Source of the DNA: Gerris lacustris
Lineage: Eukaryota; Arthropoda; Insecta; Hemiptera; Gerridae
Assembly: GCA_951217055.1 (NCBI GenBank)
Contig: OX578276.1
Span: 154,513,482 to 154,577,481 of the forward strand
Length of the DNA stretch: 64,000 bases
Direction: 5' to 3'
Positions 1 through 9,599 of this stretch are shown piece after piece. Under the pieces are notes generated by a model. The model did not search any database. It saw only the letters and a program-made list of their open reading frames with translations, and had not been told where the DNA came from. Positions within the stretch are counted from its first letter, which is position 1. Every line of letters begins with the position of its first letter. The position numbers were made by a program, and so were the translations under genes.

Positions 1-1210
1 CCCAATTTGTTTCACGAAGTTTACAACTTTCTAATCATTATTCTGAGCTGGTAAGTAAGTTTTTTTGGGCCGATCAGCATACCGCTGTTCATTGTCATTA
101 CTTACGTTATAAGTACATATTTTTTTAATATATGTCTTAAAATTATAGTTTTACTCTAGTACATTCTTTACATCTTTTCCAAATTTAATATTCTGGCCAC
201 TAGATGCCTAGATACTGTATTGTGAAAAGTTATTTTGTCTGGTGTCGTCTAGTTCTATTTCTTTCTCTACTGGTTTTCCCTGTTCCCCAGTTTCCTCTCT
301 TTCCTTCCTTCCTTTGTGGCCGTTTTAAAATATACAGGTGTTACGTTTGTCTTATTTCTTTCTTCCTCCCTTCCTTTCTTTTTTTTTTTTTTTTTCAGAA
401 CAGGGTGGCGCTTATATTCATCACTACTCCAACCCGTACCGTCTGAGTTGGGCATTTTATTTATTTTATTTGTAAGAATCGCAATAGAGCATTACAGAGT
501 GTTTCCTAGATTTACGATTGTTACAATTACCTTTTCTTCCAAGATGCTTCCACAATAGCAAATAAACCAAGGTACGACGAGCAAAACACATAATTCAGAG
601 TAAGAAGTCCACTTTTCTAGCAGTGTGACACTCTACAAGCATAAACCAAGAACAATTTATCAATACAAAGATAATACAGTTTTGCAAAATATAACGAAAT
701 TTCGGGCATCAAGAAAATTTTGTCTCAACTTTAGGTTTCCGAATCTAAAGTTTAAAATTTCTCCTTTACTTATAGTTTCTTTAAAAAAAAAAAAGCGCCA
801 AAAGTTCATTTTTATTTTTTATTCCGGGTCTACCAAACGGGGGGGGGGGGGTCTATTTGCTTATTACCTTACATCGCTACTATGCTTATTAAAATTAATA
901 TACAAGGCAGATATAATTGATTGGTTAAAAAAACTAAACCAAATTGTAATTTTGTACATTATTTTGGAATTTGCCCCCTCAATCCCAAATATTTAGGTGC
1001 CTCCCCTTAATTTTACATAAATTACAACCCTAGAGAATAATATCAGTCAAAGTAAAAACATATTCACAACACATAACTGAACACTTTTATATAACTGAAA
1101 AATTGCAAGAAATACAAATTCAGTATGAGGTAACTTTTTATTTTTTATACACTTTTTTTTTCAAACAAGGTTAGTAATTTTTTTGTTGACTTTAGATTGG
1201 CATTCTGCAT
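1..1210. other. AT-rich stretch without a recognised gene
   Basis: I see no coding signal. The stretch holds a long pyrimidine tract at about 236-400, an A-run near 782 and a run of about 14 G near 840. Short open frames here are low-complexity (poly-F, poly-K) and are not genes. Confidence 0.55.
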
Positions 1211-1213
1211 AGC

Positions 1214-1850
1214 TTAGAGATAATTAAACGCCATTTTTTTTACCCCTCGTCCCAACTCTGTCCCCAGAAAACCACAGCAGTTTCGTCCGGGAAACAAGTT
1301 TAGTGAACAGTTTGTAATAATTAATTTAAGATCTTCGATATATATTAAAAACAATATAGGTCCCAGGGCCGTTCCTTGTGGTACTCCCATGACTACAATA
1401 GTTTGTGCCGTACTAAGGCTTTTTCCTATTCGTACCTTAGGGATCAACCACTAACATAAGACTTGAAAAATTCTAACGCGAACCCTCTGATACCGATATT
1501 ATAACTTATTTTTTATCAATATTTCAACAACCACGCTATTGAAAGCCTTTTGAAAATTGAGGAAAATCCCCATACATTTTTTATTATCATCCAAATTTGA
1601 AACTATAGTATTAGTAACTCAATAAAGTGCGTCCTCCGTATCAATATTATCTCTAAAACCAAACTCTGATTTAGATAAATTTTTCTAGGTAATTTATAAA
1701 TCTTATTTTTATCAGTTTCTCAAAATGTTTAGATAGGCTTGAGAGAAGGGAGATGGGGCGATAGTTATTCATATCCGACTTATCGTTTGATTTATAGAAT
1801 AGAAAAACGTTAATTTACAAAGAAATCTATAACGTATTTAACGCCCTTGG
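1214..1850 (-). pseudogene. Non-LTR retrotransposon reverse transcriptase fragment
   Basis: This is a decayed piece of a LINE reverse transcriptase. Read on the minus strand it gives the RT start motif NYRPISLLSSL near 1740-1765. Next comes a palm segment with FLNFQKAFNSV near 1540-1570, and then GVPQGTALGPILFLIY near 1350-1400. These motifs lie in different frames and are separated by stop codons, so no protein is made. The YADD catalytic box is missing because the fragment ends before it. The motif style fits the Jockey/CR1 group of non-LTR elements, but the clade is an inference. Confidence 0.75.
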
Positions 1851-2227
1851 CCAATGACCGTCGGGGGAGTTCGTTTCCTTTTCCTTTTTATTTTTTTTTT
1901 TTTTGCATTTCGTAAATATATTATTATAATGTTTAATACCTATAATTTACAACAACAAATAAACAAGTATTAACTAATGACAAATAAATGAGTAATCAAT
2001 TATTATCACACAATCAAAATAAATATCTTCAACACAAAGAGTTTAAAAAAATTACATTCTACTCAACACCAATGAAATATTAGCCTATTTACCTATTTAT
2101 TTATTTTAATCTAATCAATAGTATTACAAGATAACACTGCCTACAATAATTAAATGTAGAGTTTTCTGTAATATAATAACAATAAGATTGATTTAAGCTG
2201 TCATTGTATTAAGAGGTAGAAGGGAGA

Positions 2228-2310
2228 ACAGCGAGTAGCGCCAACAGGAGTCGAAGCAACTAGATTCGCAGATCCGGGTTCAACTCCTGGTCACGGCTCC
2301 CACCTCCATC
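2228..2310 (+). repeat. tRNA-derived SINE-like fragment (B box)
   Basis: A perfect RNA polymerase III B box (GGTTCAACTCC) lies at 2277-2287. A loose A-box-like segment lies about 35 bp upstream at 2233-2245. No tRNA cloverleaf can be folded, so this is a SINE head or tRNA pseudogene rather than a tRNA gene. Confidence 0.4.
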
Positions 2311-2579
2311 CACTCTTTCCTTACTACCTCTACTCAACTTTATATTAATACTTACTCTTATCTTATAATAAATTTATAAACTGGACATGCACTGTACAAT
2401 AACAAACAGACATACACATTCACTTGCATCCATACCAACACACATGCACTACTATGTATTATTATGCAAATGAATACGAAAACCTATATTATATTCAATA
2501 AATTAACAGTGCTAGTATAATATATAATAGATGATATTCAACTAGTTAATCAAGTTTGAGGAAAACATAATATTTTATT

Positions 2580-2835
2580 TCTCTCTAATATGATCTGGCG
2601 ATGATAGACTGTAGTCAAGAAACTCTCCAGTGCTTTCCAATCAGTTCCATTTTGAGAATGTAGAGCTTGTTGCGTGGTTACATTATCATGACCGAAGTAC
2701 TGGGCCCTAGCTAGCGCATAGGCACTAATTCAGTAAGGAAGTGGTGCAGATATTCTTTCTCAGGCATGTTACATGCGGGACATAGATAAGAATCCTCTTT
2801 ACTCCAAATATTAAATTTTAATTTCATAACATCTG
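2580..2835 (-). pseudogene. 3' end of a LINE ORF2 (zinc-knuckle tail)
   Basis: On the minus strand this segment reads as the C-terminal Cys/His tail of a non-LTR retrotransposon ORF2. CPACNMPEKEYLHHFL is visible near 2740-2790, in the pattern C-x2-C...H. The reading breaks soon after. It is separated from the RT fragment at 1214-1850 by unrelated sequence, so it may be a different insertion. Confidence 0.5.
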
Positions 2836-2884
2836 CTCTGGCTTTCATAATTTGTTTTACAGAAGAAAATAGTATATTATGTTA

Positions 2885-2995
2885 CTAGGCTGTGAAGTGA
2901 GTGTTTTCTTTACCGTGACAATTACATTTACTGTCTCGCTTCGCTCGACACTAAATATTGCCAAGGTAAAGAAAAAACACTTCACAGTCGTGTAG
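2885..2995. repeat. Short fold-back element (copy 1)
   Basis: Imperfect inverted arms at 2890-2913 and 2964-2987 (CTGTGAAGTG... / ...CACTTCACAG) flank a loop containing CTCGCTTCGCTCGAC. A second copy of the loop and one arm is at about 17140-17232. It is a small palindromic MITE. Confidence 0.6.
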
Positions 2996-2999
2996 CATA

Positions 3000-3535
3000 T
3001 TATGCTATTTTTTCCGTGGTAGCAGACAATGAAAAAACATTAAATATTAATCAATAATCAATATATAATAATAACAAATATTAGTACATACTTAAGACTT
3101 AAAAAAAGAAACCTTAAAAAGAGGTTACACTATAAGAAAAGATATTGACATCTAGCGGATTTCAATCGTACTAGAAGCATTTCTACAAAGATTGCAGCGC
3201 TAAATCGGAAGTTTTGATAACTACCAGCACGAAAGAAAAGATTTTTTTACGGCCTAGGACGAAAAATTGGATTTTATCTATGTTTTTAGGCTCTAAAATA
3301 ACTATTTCACAGCCAACTACGGAAAAGGGTAGATTAATAAGGTAGTTACTGGAAAGTGGGAACGATAGACAATGATAGAGAGGATGACTGGAGCTATTTC
3401 TAGCAGATAGTAGCAACTCATTATTTTCATCAGTTTTCATCTTAATTAATAATAGTTTGGAGAGTTGATTCCAACAACGTGTCACCTCACATTCCACATT
3501 GTGCTTTGACAACAACTTTAACCACTCGTCATATC
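3000..3535. other. No recognised feature
   Basis: This is AT-rich sequence. The single 110-codon open frame on the minus strand (3183-3515) matches no family I recognise and has no start context or splice context that supports it. Confidence 0.4.
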
Positions 3536-3941
3536 AGCTAATCTTATTCTTTATTACTGCCTGGGGGTCGCCATGTTGGCTTTGACACGTTCATATCGTG
3601 CTCCGTGTTTTTTGTTAGTTAAACTTAATGAAACTACCTGAACGTTTAAAACTGAGTGCATTTTTAGTGGATTAACATAGTGAATTATTCATCAAAGCTT
3701 GAACTGACAAGTTAAGACAGTTATTAATATTTGAAATAGTCAGTTATTGGAAGTAGAAATACATAGTGCGAAATTATTTAGGTTATGATTTGAAGGATTT
3801 AAACATAACTTATTAGTTATTTCCTAGAATATGCTATAAAACGACCTTGAAAAGGTTTCGAGAAGAGTCTCCGAGAGCAGCACTATCCAGCCACAAAGTT
3901 TCTTATAACCACCACTAGATCACCTAGCGGCAATTCCTGGA

Positions 3942-4742
3942 ATGAAGAAAAGTGTTGTGGAGGTGGAAACATCTAAGAGACCGAGATTAGACAACTCCCC
4001 GGATAACAACACGCAGAAGTCTCCGGCGCGGAAGAAGGCTTTAATAATGGACCGGGCAACATTCGCTGACCTTCTCGACGAGAAACTAAAACCTCTAGCG
4101 ACAAAAGAAGATGTTGATCTCCTCCACGAAAAAATAGAAGCTGTGTTAATAGAAAACAAAGCAATAAAGGAAGACCTCGCACTTGTGAAGGCGGACAACT
4201 CTATTCTTCTTAAGAGAATAGAATCTCTAGAAAATCGCGGAAGAAGATAAATTTAAATTTCTGGGGTCTCCAGTGCAGTTCCTACAAACTATTTTGATGC
4301 CGTGAAAACATTCTGCAAAGAAAAATTGCATATTAGGGACAAAATATTTATTAATAGAGCCCATCCTGATGGACCCATAGATAATCCAAGAATTCCTATC
4401 AAGGCTCACATCCCTTGTGATTACGCCATAAAAAAAATATTATCGAGCTGCTACAAGCTGGCCGGAACATCTTTCAGCGTACAAAGAGACTTCAGTAAAA
4501 AAGTACGTGAAAAAAGAATTCGTTTATTGGCAATGGGTAAAGAAATAAAGCAAAGAAGTAACTGCAATGTCAAAGTGTTGGTGGATCAGTTAATCATCGA
4601 TAGATATAGATTCGATATGACAGATGATTTCCAATTGTCCTATAAAAATGAATGCGGCATTGCAAAAATATTAGAACTAACCAAGGTTGATTTAACGACA
4701 CTCTTACAGGATATCAACAGTCAAAAATTCAATGGGGAGTGA
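3942..4742 (+). pseudogene. LINE ORF1 (coiled-coil RNA-binding protein), two stops
   Basis: This is the ORF1 protein of a non-LTR retrotransposon, which binds element RNA. It starts at the ATG at 3942. A basic N-terminus is followed by a charged coiled-coil segment (about residues 30-100, ending SLENRGRR). After this the same frame carries two TAA stops (4248-4256) and then continues openly to 4742 as the RNA-binding C-terminal half. That half holds TFCKEKLHIRDKIFINRAH and DFSKKVREKRIRLL, typical of the L1/Transposase_22-like fold. Only these two stops break the frame, so the copy is not very old. No frameshift is needed to join the halves. Confidence 0.75.
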
Positions 4743-4759
4743 CATTTGCAGAAGGATTC

Positions 4760-5510
4760 TATAGTGAATGGAACGGTAGACGTTGTTTACTGAAATTGTA
4801 ATGGGTTTAATAATTTTCAAGATTACGCTAAAGAATTATTCGGAAAAGATATAATCTGCTTAAGTGAAACATGGAGGACTGATAATATTAAGCTAGTCGG
4901 ACCCTGGAAATAACACCACGTTGTATCATCACCGGCCATCAATGAAAAATCCCGAGGTCGAGCCAGCGGTGGACTCACTATTATAACGAGCCCAACTATT
5001 AATCTCACCGTTCTGGATTCCAATGAATACTGTATTTTCGTTAAAATTAAAGTAGGAAGAAATGTTGTAATTTTAGGCTTAGTATATTTAAAACCAAAAT
5101 TAGAATTAGAATATATTTATGATATTTTAGACCAAGATCAAAATTACTTAAATCTAAATTCTACTAAACTTTCATTTAATAATCAGAAATTATTAGCACA
5201 ACTACGTACGTGTGGGCTAGATAGTATTAAAATAACCCTAAGAGGCATTTTGTATAGAATCAAAACAAATGAAATATGCACTATTTGTAGCATGATGGAA
5301 TTGGAGACCCTAAGTCACATATTTTTAAGATGTCCTATATACAAAGCACAGAGAGATGTATTACTTCCTAGCGAATTTTTATCGTCTAAATGGAGAGATG
5401 AAACAAATATAGCATCGATTTTAGGAAATATGAATAATGAAAATTTAAAGAAAGCATATTTTTTTATAATCAACATCCTTAAAATTAGGTCATTTATTTT
5501 CAACCAGTAA
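4760..5510 (+). pseudogene. LINE ORF2, endonuclease start joined to C-terminal Cys motif
   Basis: The 5' part (about 4765-5130) reads as the start of an AP-type endonuclease. It shows an asparagine-rich WNCNG-like motif whose first codon is now a stop, then DIICLSETW near 4850-4872. The 3' part (about 5150-5510) is the ORF2 C-terminal tail with ICTICSMMELETLSHIFL, a C-x2-C...H zinc-knuckle motif. The rest of the endonuclease and the whole reverse transcriptase are absent. It is clearly non-functional. Confidence 0.7.
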
Positions 5511-5645
5511 CCTAAAATTGAAAAATAGTCATTTCAATTCACGTAAATGTGATGTAAATGTTTGCGCAAGTGTGTGTATGGGTGTATGTTCGTATGTGAA
5601 TGTGTATATGTATGTATGTATGTGTGTGCATGTATAAGTATATTA

Positions 5646-6249
5646 TTTTACCTCCAGCGGGGAGAAAAAGTGAACTTTCCTCCCTAGTTTACAGGGAGGG
5701 AAGTTACTCATTGCAGTGGTCGGGTTAATCAGGGAGTAATGAAAAATAAAGGAATCATGAACTCTCATGATTCCCTCCAGTGTTGCCCTAGATAAAGCAC
5801 AAGTAAATAAGGTTGGTGGTAATACACATTTCATTTGCTAACTTTTGTTTAATGTCGAAATCTATAATGTCATCTTCACACATGTCATGTAACCTCTACA
5901 ACGGTTGCCATAGTGATTCATCATTAAAAGAAACAAAACGGGTTAAAAGTGGAAACATAATTTCTAAATGTAGATTAACTAATCCATATTCAAATACATC
6001 AGTTGTCAACGCCATTCAATACACGACTCAGCTTCCAGCTGATTCTCCCATTTAATTTTAGCATTGAAATTCAAATAATTATTATCTATAATTTAATTCT
6101 AAAGTGATTAAACTTATTTAGAGAAATGTTAATATTATATCTAACTATATTTTAAAAAAAATAAATATAAACCTATGTATTTTATGTTGAATAACGTAAT
6201 TTAAAATTAAAATCTTTCCATATTTTTTTTCTCCCTTCTGGAGGTAAAA
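5646..6249. mobile_element. Putative MITE with ~24-bp inverted ends
   Basis: TTTTACCTCCAG followed by a GGGAGAAAAA segment at 5646-5669 is mirrored at 6226-6249 (CTCCCTTCTGGAGGTAAAA). No coding motif is seen inside; the 80-codon frame at 5813-6055 has no recognisable domain. A target duplication is not obvious, so the family is unassigned. Confidence 0.55.
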
Positions 6250-6281
6250 TCTTGTACATACCTTGGGAGTAAAAATCACTT

Positions 6282-6382
6282 GCACCCTCGCGATAATTAA
6301 CTCCCTCGGATCCGCCTCGAGAGTGAACGTTATGGTTCCCTCGGCTTCGCCTCAGGAACCAACTTCATCGCTCAGGGTGCAT
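6282..6382. repeat. GC-rich fold-back
   Basis: TGCACCCTCGCGAT at about 6281 pairs imperfectly with ATCGCTCAGGGTGCA at about 6368, around an interior with alternating CCTCGG/CGCCTC motifs. It stands out as GC-rich in an AT-rich surrounding. Confidence 0.45.
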
Positions 6383-6581
6383 CACTTACTTTCCTCCCTT
6401 GGTGCGTAAATAACTATTTAATATCCGGTCAAGTATTATTTATTTCATAGATTATATCAGAGATATACATCATTTTTTAAATTTATATTTCTCAGTTGTA
6501 TTCTTTTTCCTTTCTTATATTAGGTAGAATGTAGAATAACACCTTTATATTTGATCTTATCTTATCATTTAAGTTTAATTT

Positions 6582-6736
6582 TGTTGTAAATTATACTAAA
6601 ACCCTCATAACACTTATTTAACTAACTTAACCTGGTTATGTAGAGATCTCTAGAGTATAGTGCGTGTGATGGAGGTGTGTGTTTGTCTCGTGTCGTTTTT
6701 ATGTTTTAATGTTTGTTAAATATACCTTTATTGGAC
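6582..6736 (+). repeat. 5' LTR of Gypsy element, 3'-truncated
   Basis: It matches 12706-12860 with one substitution (GTGCGTG versus GTGTGTG). It then stops 29 bp before the LTR end and continues into unrelated leader sequence, which suggests a deletion across U5 and the primer-binding site. Confidence 0.85.
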
Positions 6737-6843
6737 AGAAGTGGGATTAGAGCAAGGATTATTGATATTAGTGATTAGTAAATCGTCATTTTTTTAAAAA
6801 ATATCTGTGTTTGTAAAGTTATGTAATCACGTGGTCGCGGAGG

Positions 6844-7989
6844 TTGGCGTTCCTGCGGTCTTCCCGGCTTCGGCGGCGAAATATTGTTGAACAACCCCAG
6901 CAAGAAATAAATCAATCAGATGGAGAAGATGATTTTATAAGTATACATGGAGATGAGGAGGAAACACCAGATCCGTATACCGTTATTGTTGGTAACAATT
7001 CGTACCAAGCGCAAGCAGTAGAAACTCAAAACAAACTTTTAGAAGTCCTAGTTGAACAAAATCGAATTTTCATTCAAAAATTGGATATTTCAAGTCCGAA
7101 TACATCGAAAAGTGATAATAATTATCATATTGTTTCTGATTTTAACAAAAATTTATCGCCGTTTACGGGCAATGAATCTACTGTGGAAGCATCTACGTGG
7201 CTTTCTCACATAATGGGTTAGCCAGTCTACACTCGTGGCCTCCCTCAGTTAAATTAGAGGCAGCAAGGACCTGCTGCAAAAAAAAACTGGTTCATAAGCC
7301 GTAAGTTAAAAACTTGGTCTGATTTTGAAAATGCTTTTATTAAAACATTTATTGGAGAAACCCACACTTTAAGTTTGTTTAAAAAAATTAATGCCAGAGT
7401 TCAGAATAAAAATGACACAGTTTACGAATATTTTCATGACAAAGTTCGTTTATGTACTGACCTTGATTTATCATTTATCGAAACGAAAGAAGCAATTATA
7501 GAAGGGTTATGGTCCCGTGACCTTGCCCAACACTTGTTAAGTGTTCCTGTTCATGACTTAGATGATCTTTTAGAGGCTGTAAGAACTTATAATCGAATAG
7601 ATGGAAATAGATCAGAACGAATCAAGAAAAATATTAATTGTACAGCTTTGACTGCTAACCAAAACGTTAGAATTGGTCAGACGACTAAACTGTCTGCATT
7701 AAGTAGTACTGCTACACCTAGAACTATTACTGGAAGTACTACTACACCTAGAAATATTACTACAGGTACTGCTACACCTAAAACTATAACTACAGGTGCA
7801 ACTGCAACTATTAGATGTTACAACTGTAATGAATTAGATCATTTAGCTAAGAATTGCCCGAAACCTCTGAGAGAAAGAGGATCGTGCTATAGATGCGGTT
7901 CGAAATCACACACGGTCAAATCATGCCCGGATAAGAGAGACGCCTCGACTAACTTATTGCATCATAATCCACTTATGTTGAAACATTAA
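6844..7989 (+). pseudogene. Gypsy gag (capsid/nucleocapsid), frameshifted
   Basis: This is a retrotransposon gag region. It opens without a clear ATG (an in-frame TTG is at 6844). A linker-rich N-terminus leads into a capsid-like helical region (about 7140-7620; EYFHDKVRLC and LDDLLEAVRTYN visible), and it ends in two CCHC zinc knuckles (CYNCNELDHLAKNC and CYRCGSKSHTVKSC, about 7815-7930). Around 7221-7375 the frame is lost, so at least two indels break it. Between capsid and knuckles is a threonine-rich array of about 14-residue repeats (7690-7800). It lies upstream of the protease-integrase frame of the same element. Confidence 0.8.
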
Positions 7990-8060
7990 GTAATCCAGCT
8001 CCATCTTACAAAATTGAAGCATCATTTCAGCTCAACACTTTTTAAAAGGTATCCCTAAAT

Positions 8061-9599
8061 CCTATTTTAGACACAGGGAGCCCTATTTCCTTAATCTATG
8101 AATCTTTGATACCTAATGAAGCTGTTAACCCTTATGAAGAAAATAATGATTTTCATGATATCAATAATTCTAAGCTTCATGTTATTGGTAAATTTAAAAC
8201 TAAATTGTTTCTTGATAATAATTTAGAGACAGAAGTAGAATTTTATGTTGTACCAAATGAGACGATGGTATATTCTTGTCTTATAGGTAGAGATTTTATT
8301 GTGAGAAATAACTTAAGAATAACTTTTGATAAAAATTTATCTGTTTCTGTTGAAAGAATGTTTGATGACGAAAATTTTATTTTTCTTATTGATGAAACCT
8401 GTCTCGAATCAAAATCAAATGATAATTTGGAGATTGAATTCAACCAAAACTTAAATGTTAATGTAAAAAATAAATTTATTAAGCAGGACCAAGATAAAGG
8501 TATCTGTGAAATTAGATCATTACTTGAACAATCTGAACATAAGTTTTTTGAAATGAGAAATGGCCTTGTGTATAGAAAGTATGATGACAAATCTTTATTT
8601 TACGTTCCTTCCTGTATGGAACACAGTGTTATCAAACTATACCATGACGAAATCGGTCATGTTGGGGAAGCTAAAACTTGTGAGTTGATATTGAGAACAT
8701 ATTGGTTCCCTAAACTAAGATTTAAAGTAAAACAATATATTAGTAATTGTCTAAAATGTATTAGTTTTTCACCTGTATCAGGTAAACCTGAGGGTAAATT
8801 ACACCCTATACCTAAAGGTTCTTTACCTTTTCAAACCCTCCATATTGATCATTATGGCCCTTTAGAAAAAACTCAACATAAATATAAACATATATTAGTA
8901 ATTATAGATGCATTTACGAAATTCGTAAAATTATTTCCTTGTGCTTCAACTGACACTAAAACTGTTATTAAACATTTTAAATCTTATTTTCAAATTTACA
9001 GTAAACCTTTAAAAATTATATCAGGTAGAGGTAGCTGTTTTACTTCTAATGATTTTGAACAGTTTATGACTGATAATGAAATTTGTCATGTTGTGATTGG
9101 TTCTGGAGTTGCGCGTGCTAATGGGCAAGTTGAAGTTGTCAATAAAACTATTAACAATATGTTATGTAAATTATCTGATGAACCCAAACATTGGGATCAA
9201 GTTTTAAATAAAGTAGAATTTTCTATTAATAACAAGGTTAATCATTGCACTGGTGAAACAATTAGTATGTTGTTGTTTGGTATCCACCAAAATGGTTCTA
9301 TTTGTGATAACTTACGCAATTATCTTGATACTGAAAATGATTCCACAAGAGATTTAAATGTAATTAGAGATAAAGCTGTTATTAACATTTCTAAAAATCA
9401 AAATTATGTAAAACAAAATTATGATAAAAAACATAAGAATTCTGTTAAATATGATAAAGGTGATTACGTTATGATTGCAAATACTGATGTGACTCCTGGT
9501 GTTAACAAGAAATTAATTCCAAAATACAGAGGTCCATATGTGGTGACTGCTGTATTACATCATGATAGATATCGTCGGCATACAAGAGAAACCGGCTAA
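8061..9599 (+). pseudogene. Gypsy protease-integrase fusion without RT; integrase broken
   Basis: The open frame begins with an aspartic protease (active site ILDTGSPIS at about 8064-8090; closing motif LIGRDF near 8281-8298). It passes without a break into integrase: a zinc-binding HHCC domain (HDEIGH...CLKC, about 8644-8757) and the catalytic core. RT and RNase H, about 1.5 kb or more in relatives, are missing although the frame is kept. In the DDE core the first Asp is present (HIDHYG) and the Glu is present (GQVEVVNKT). The second Asp is replaced by Gly (ISGRGSC, about 9020), so the enzyme should be inactive. The C-terminus is cut by the DNA element inserted at 9573 and ends in foreign codons at 9599. 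Confidence 0.85.

Larger units (their letters stand above)
3540..5640 (+). mobile_element. Internally deleted non-LTR retrotransposon (LINE)
   Basis: The order is a 5' untranslated region (3540-3941), an ORF1 remnant, an ORF2 endonuclease start, then a jump to the extreme ORF2 C-terminus, ending in a TG/TATG-rich simple-repeat tail (5560-5640). The reverse transcriptase domain is missing. The order and the simple-repeat 3' end are as expected for a LINE of the L1/CR1-like two-ORF type. The internal junction lies near 5130-5160. Confidence 0.75.

Noticed and set aside
1..52. Possible plus-strand exon ending at GTAAGTAAG
   Set aside because: A donor-like sequence only; too little coding sequence is visible at the window edge to support it.
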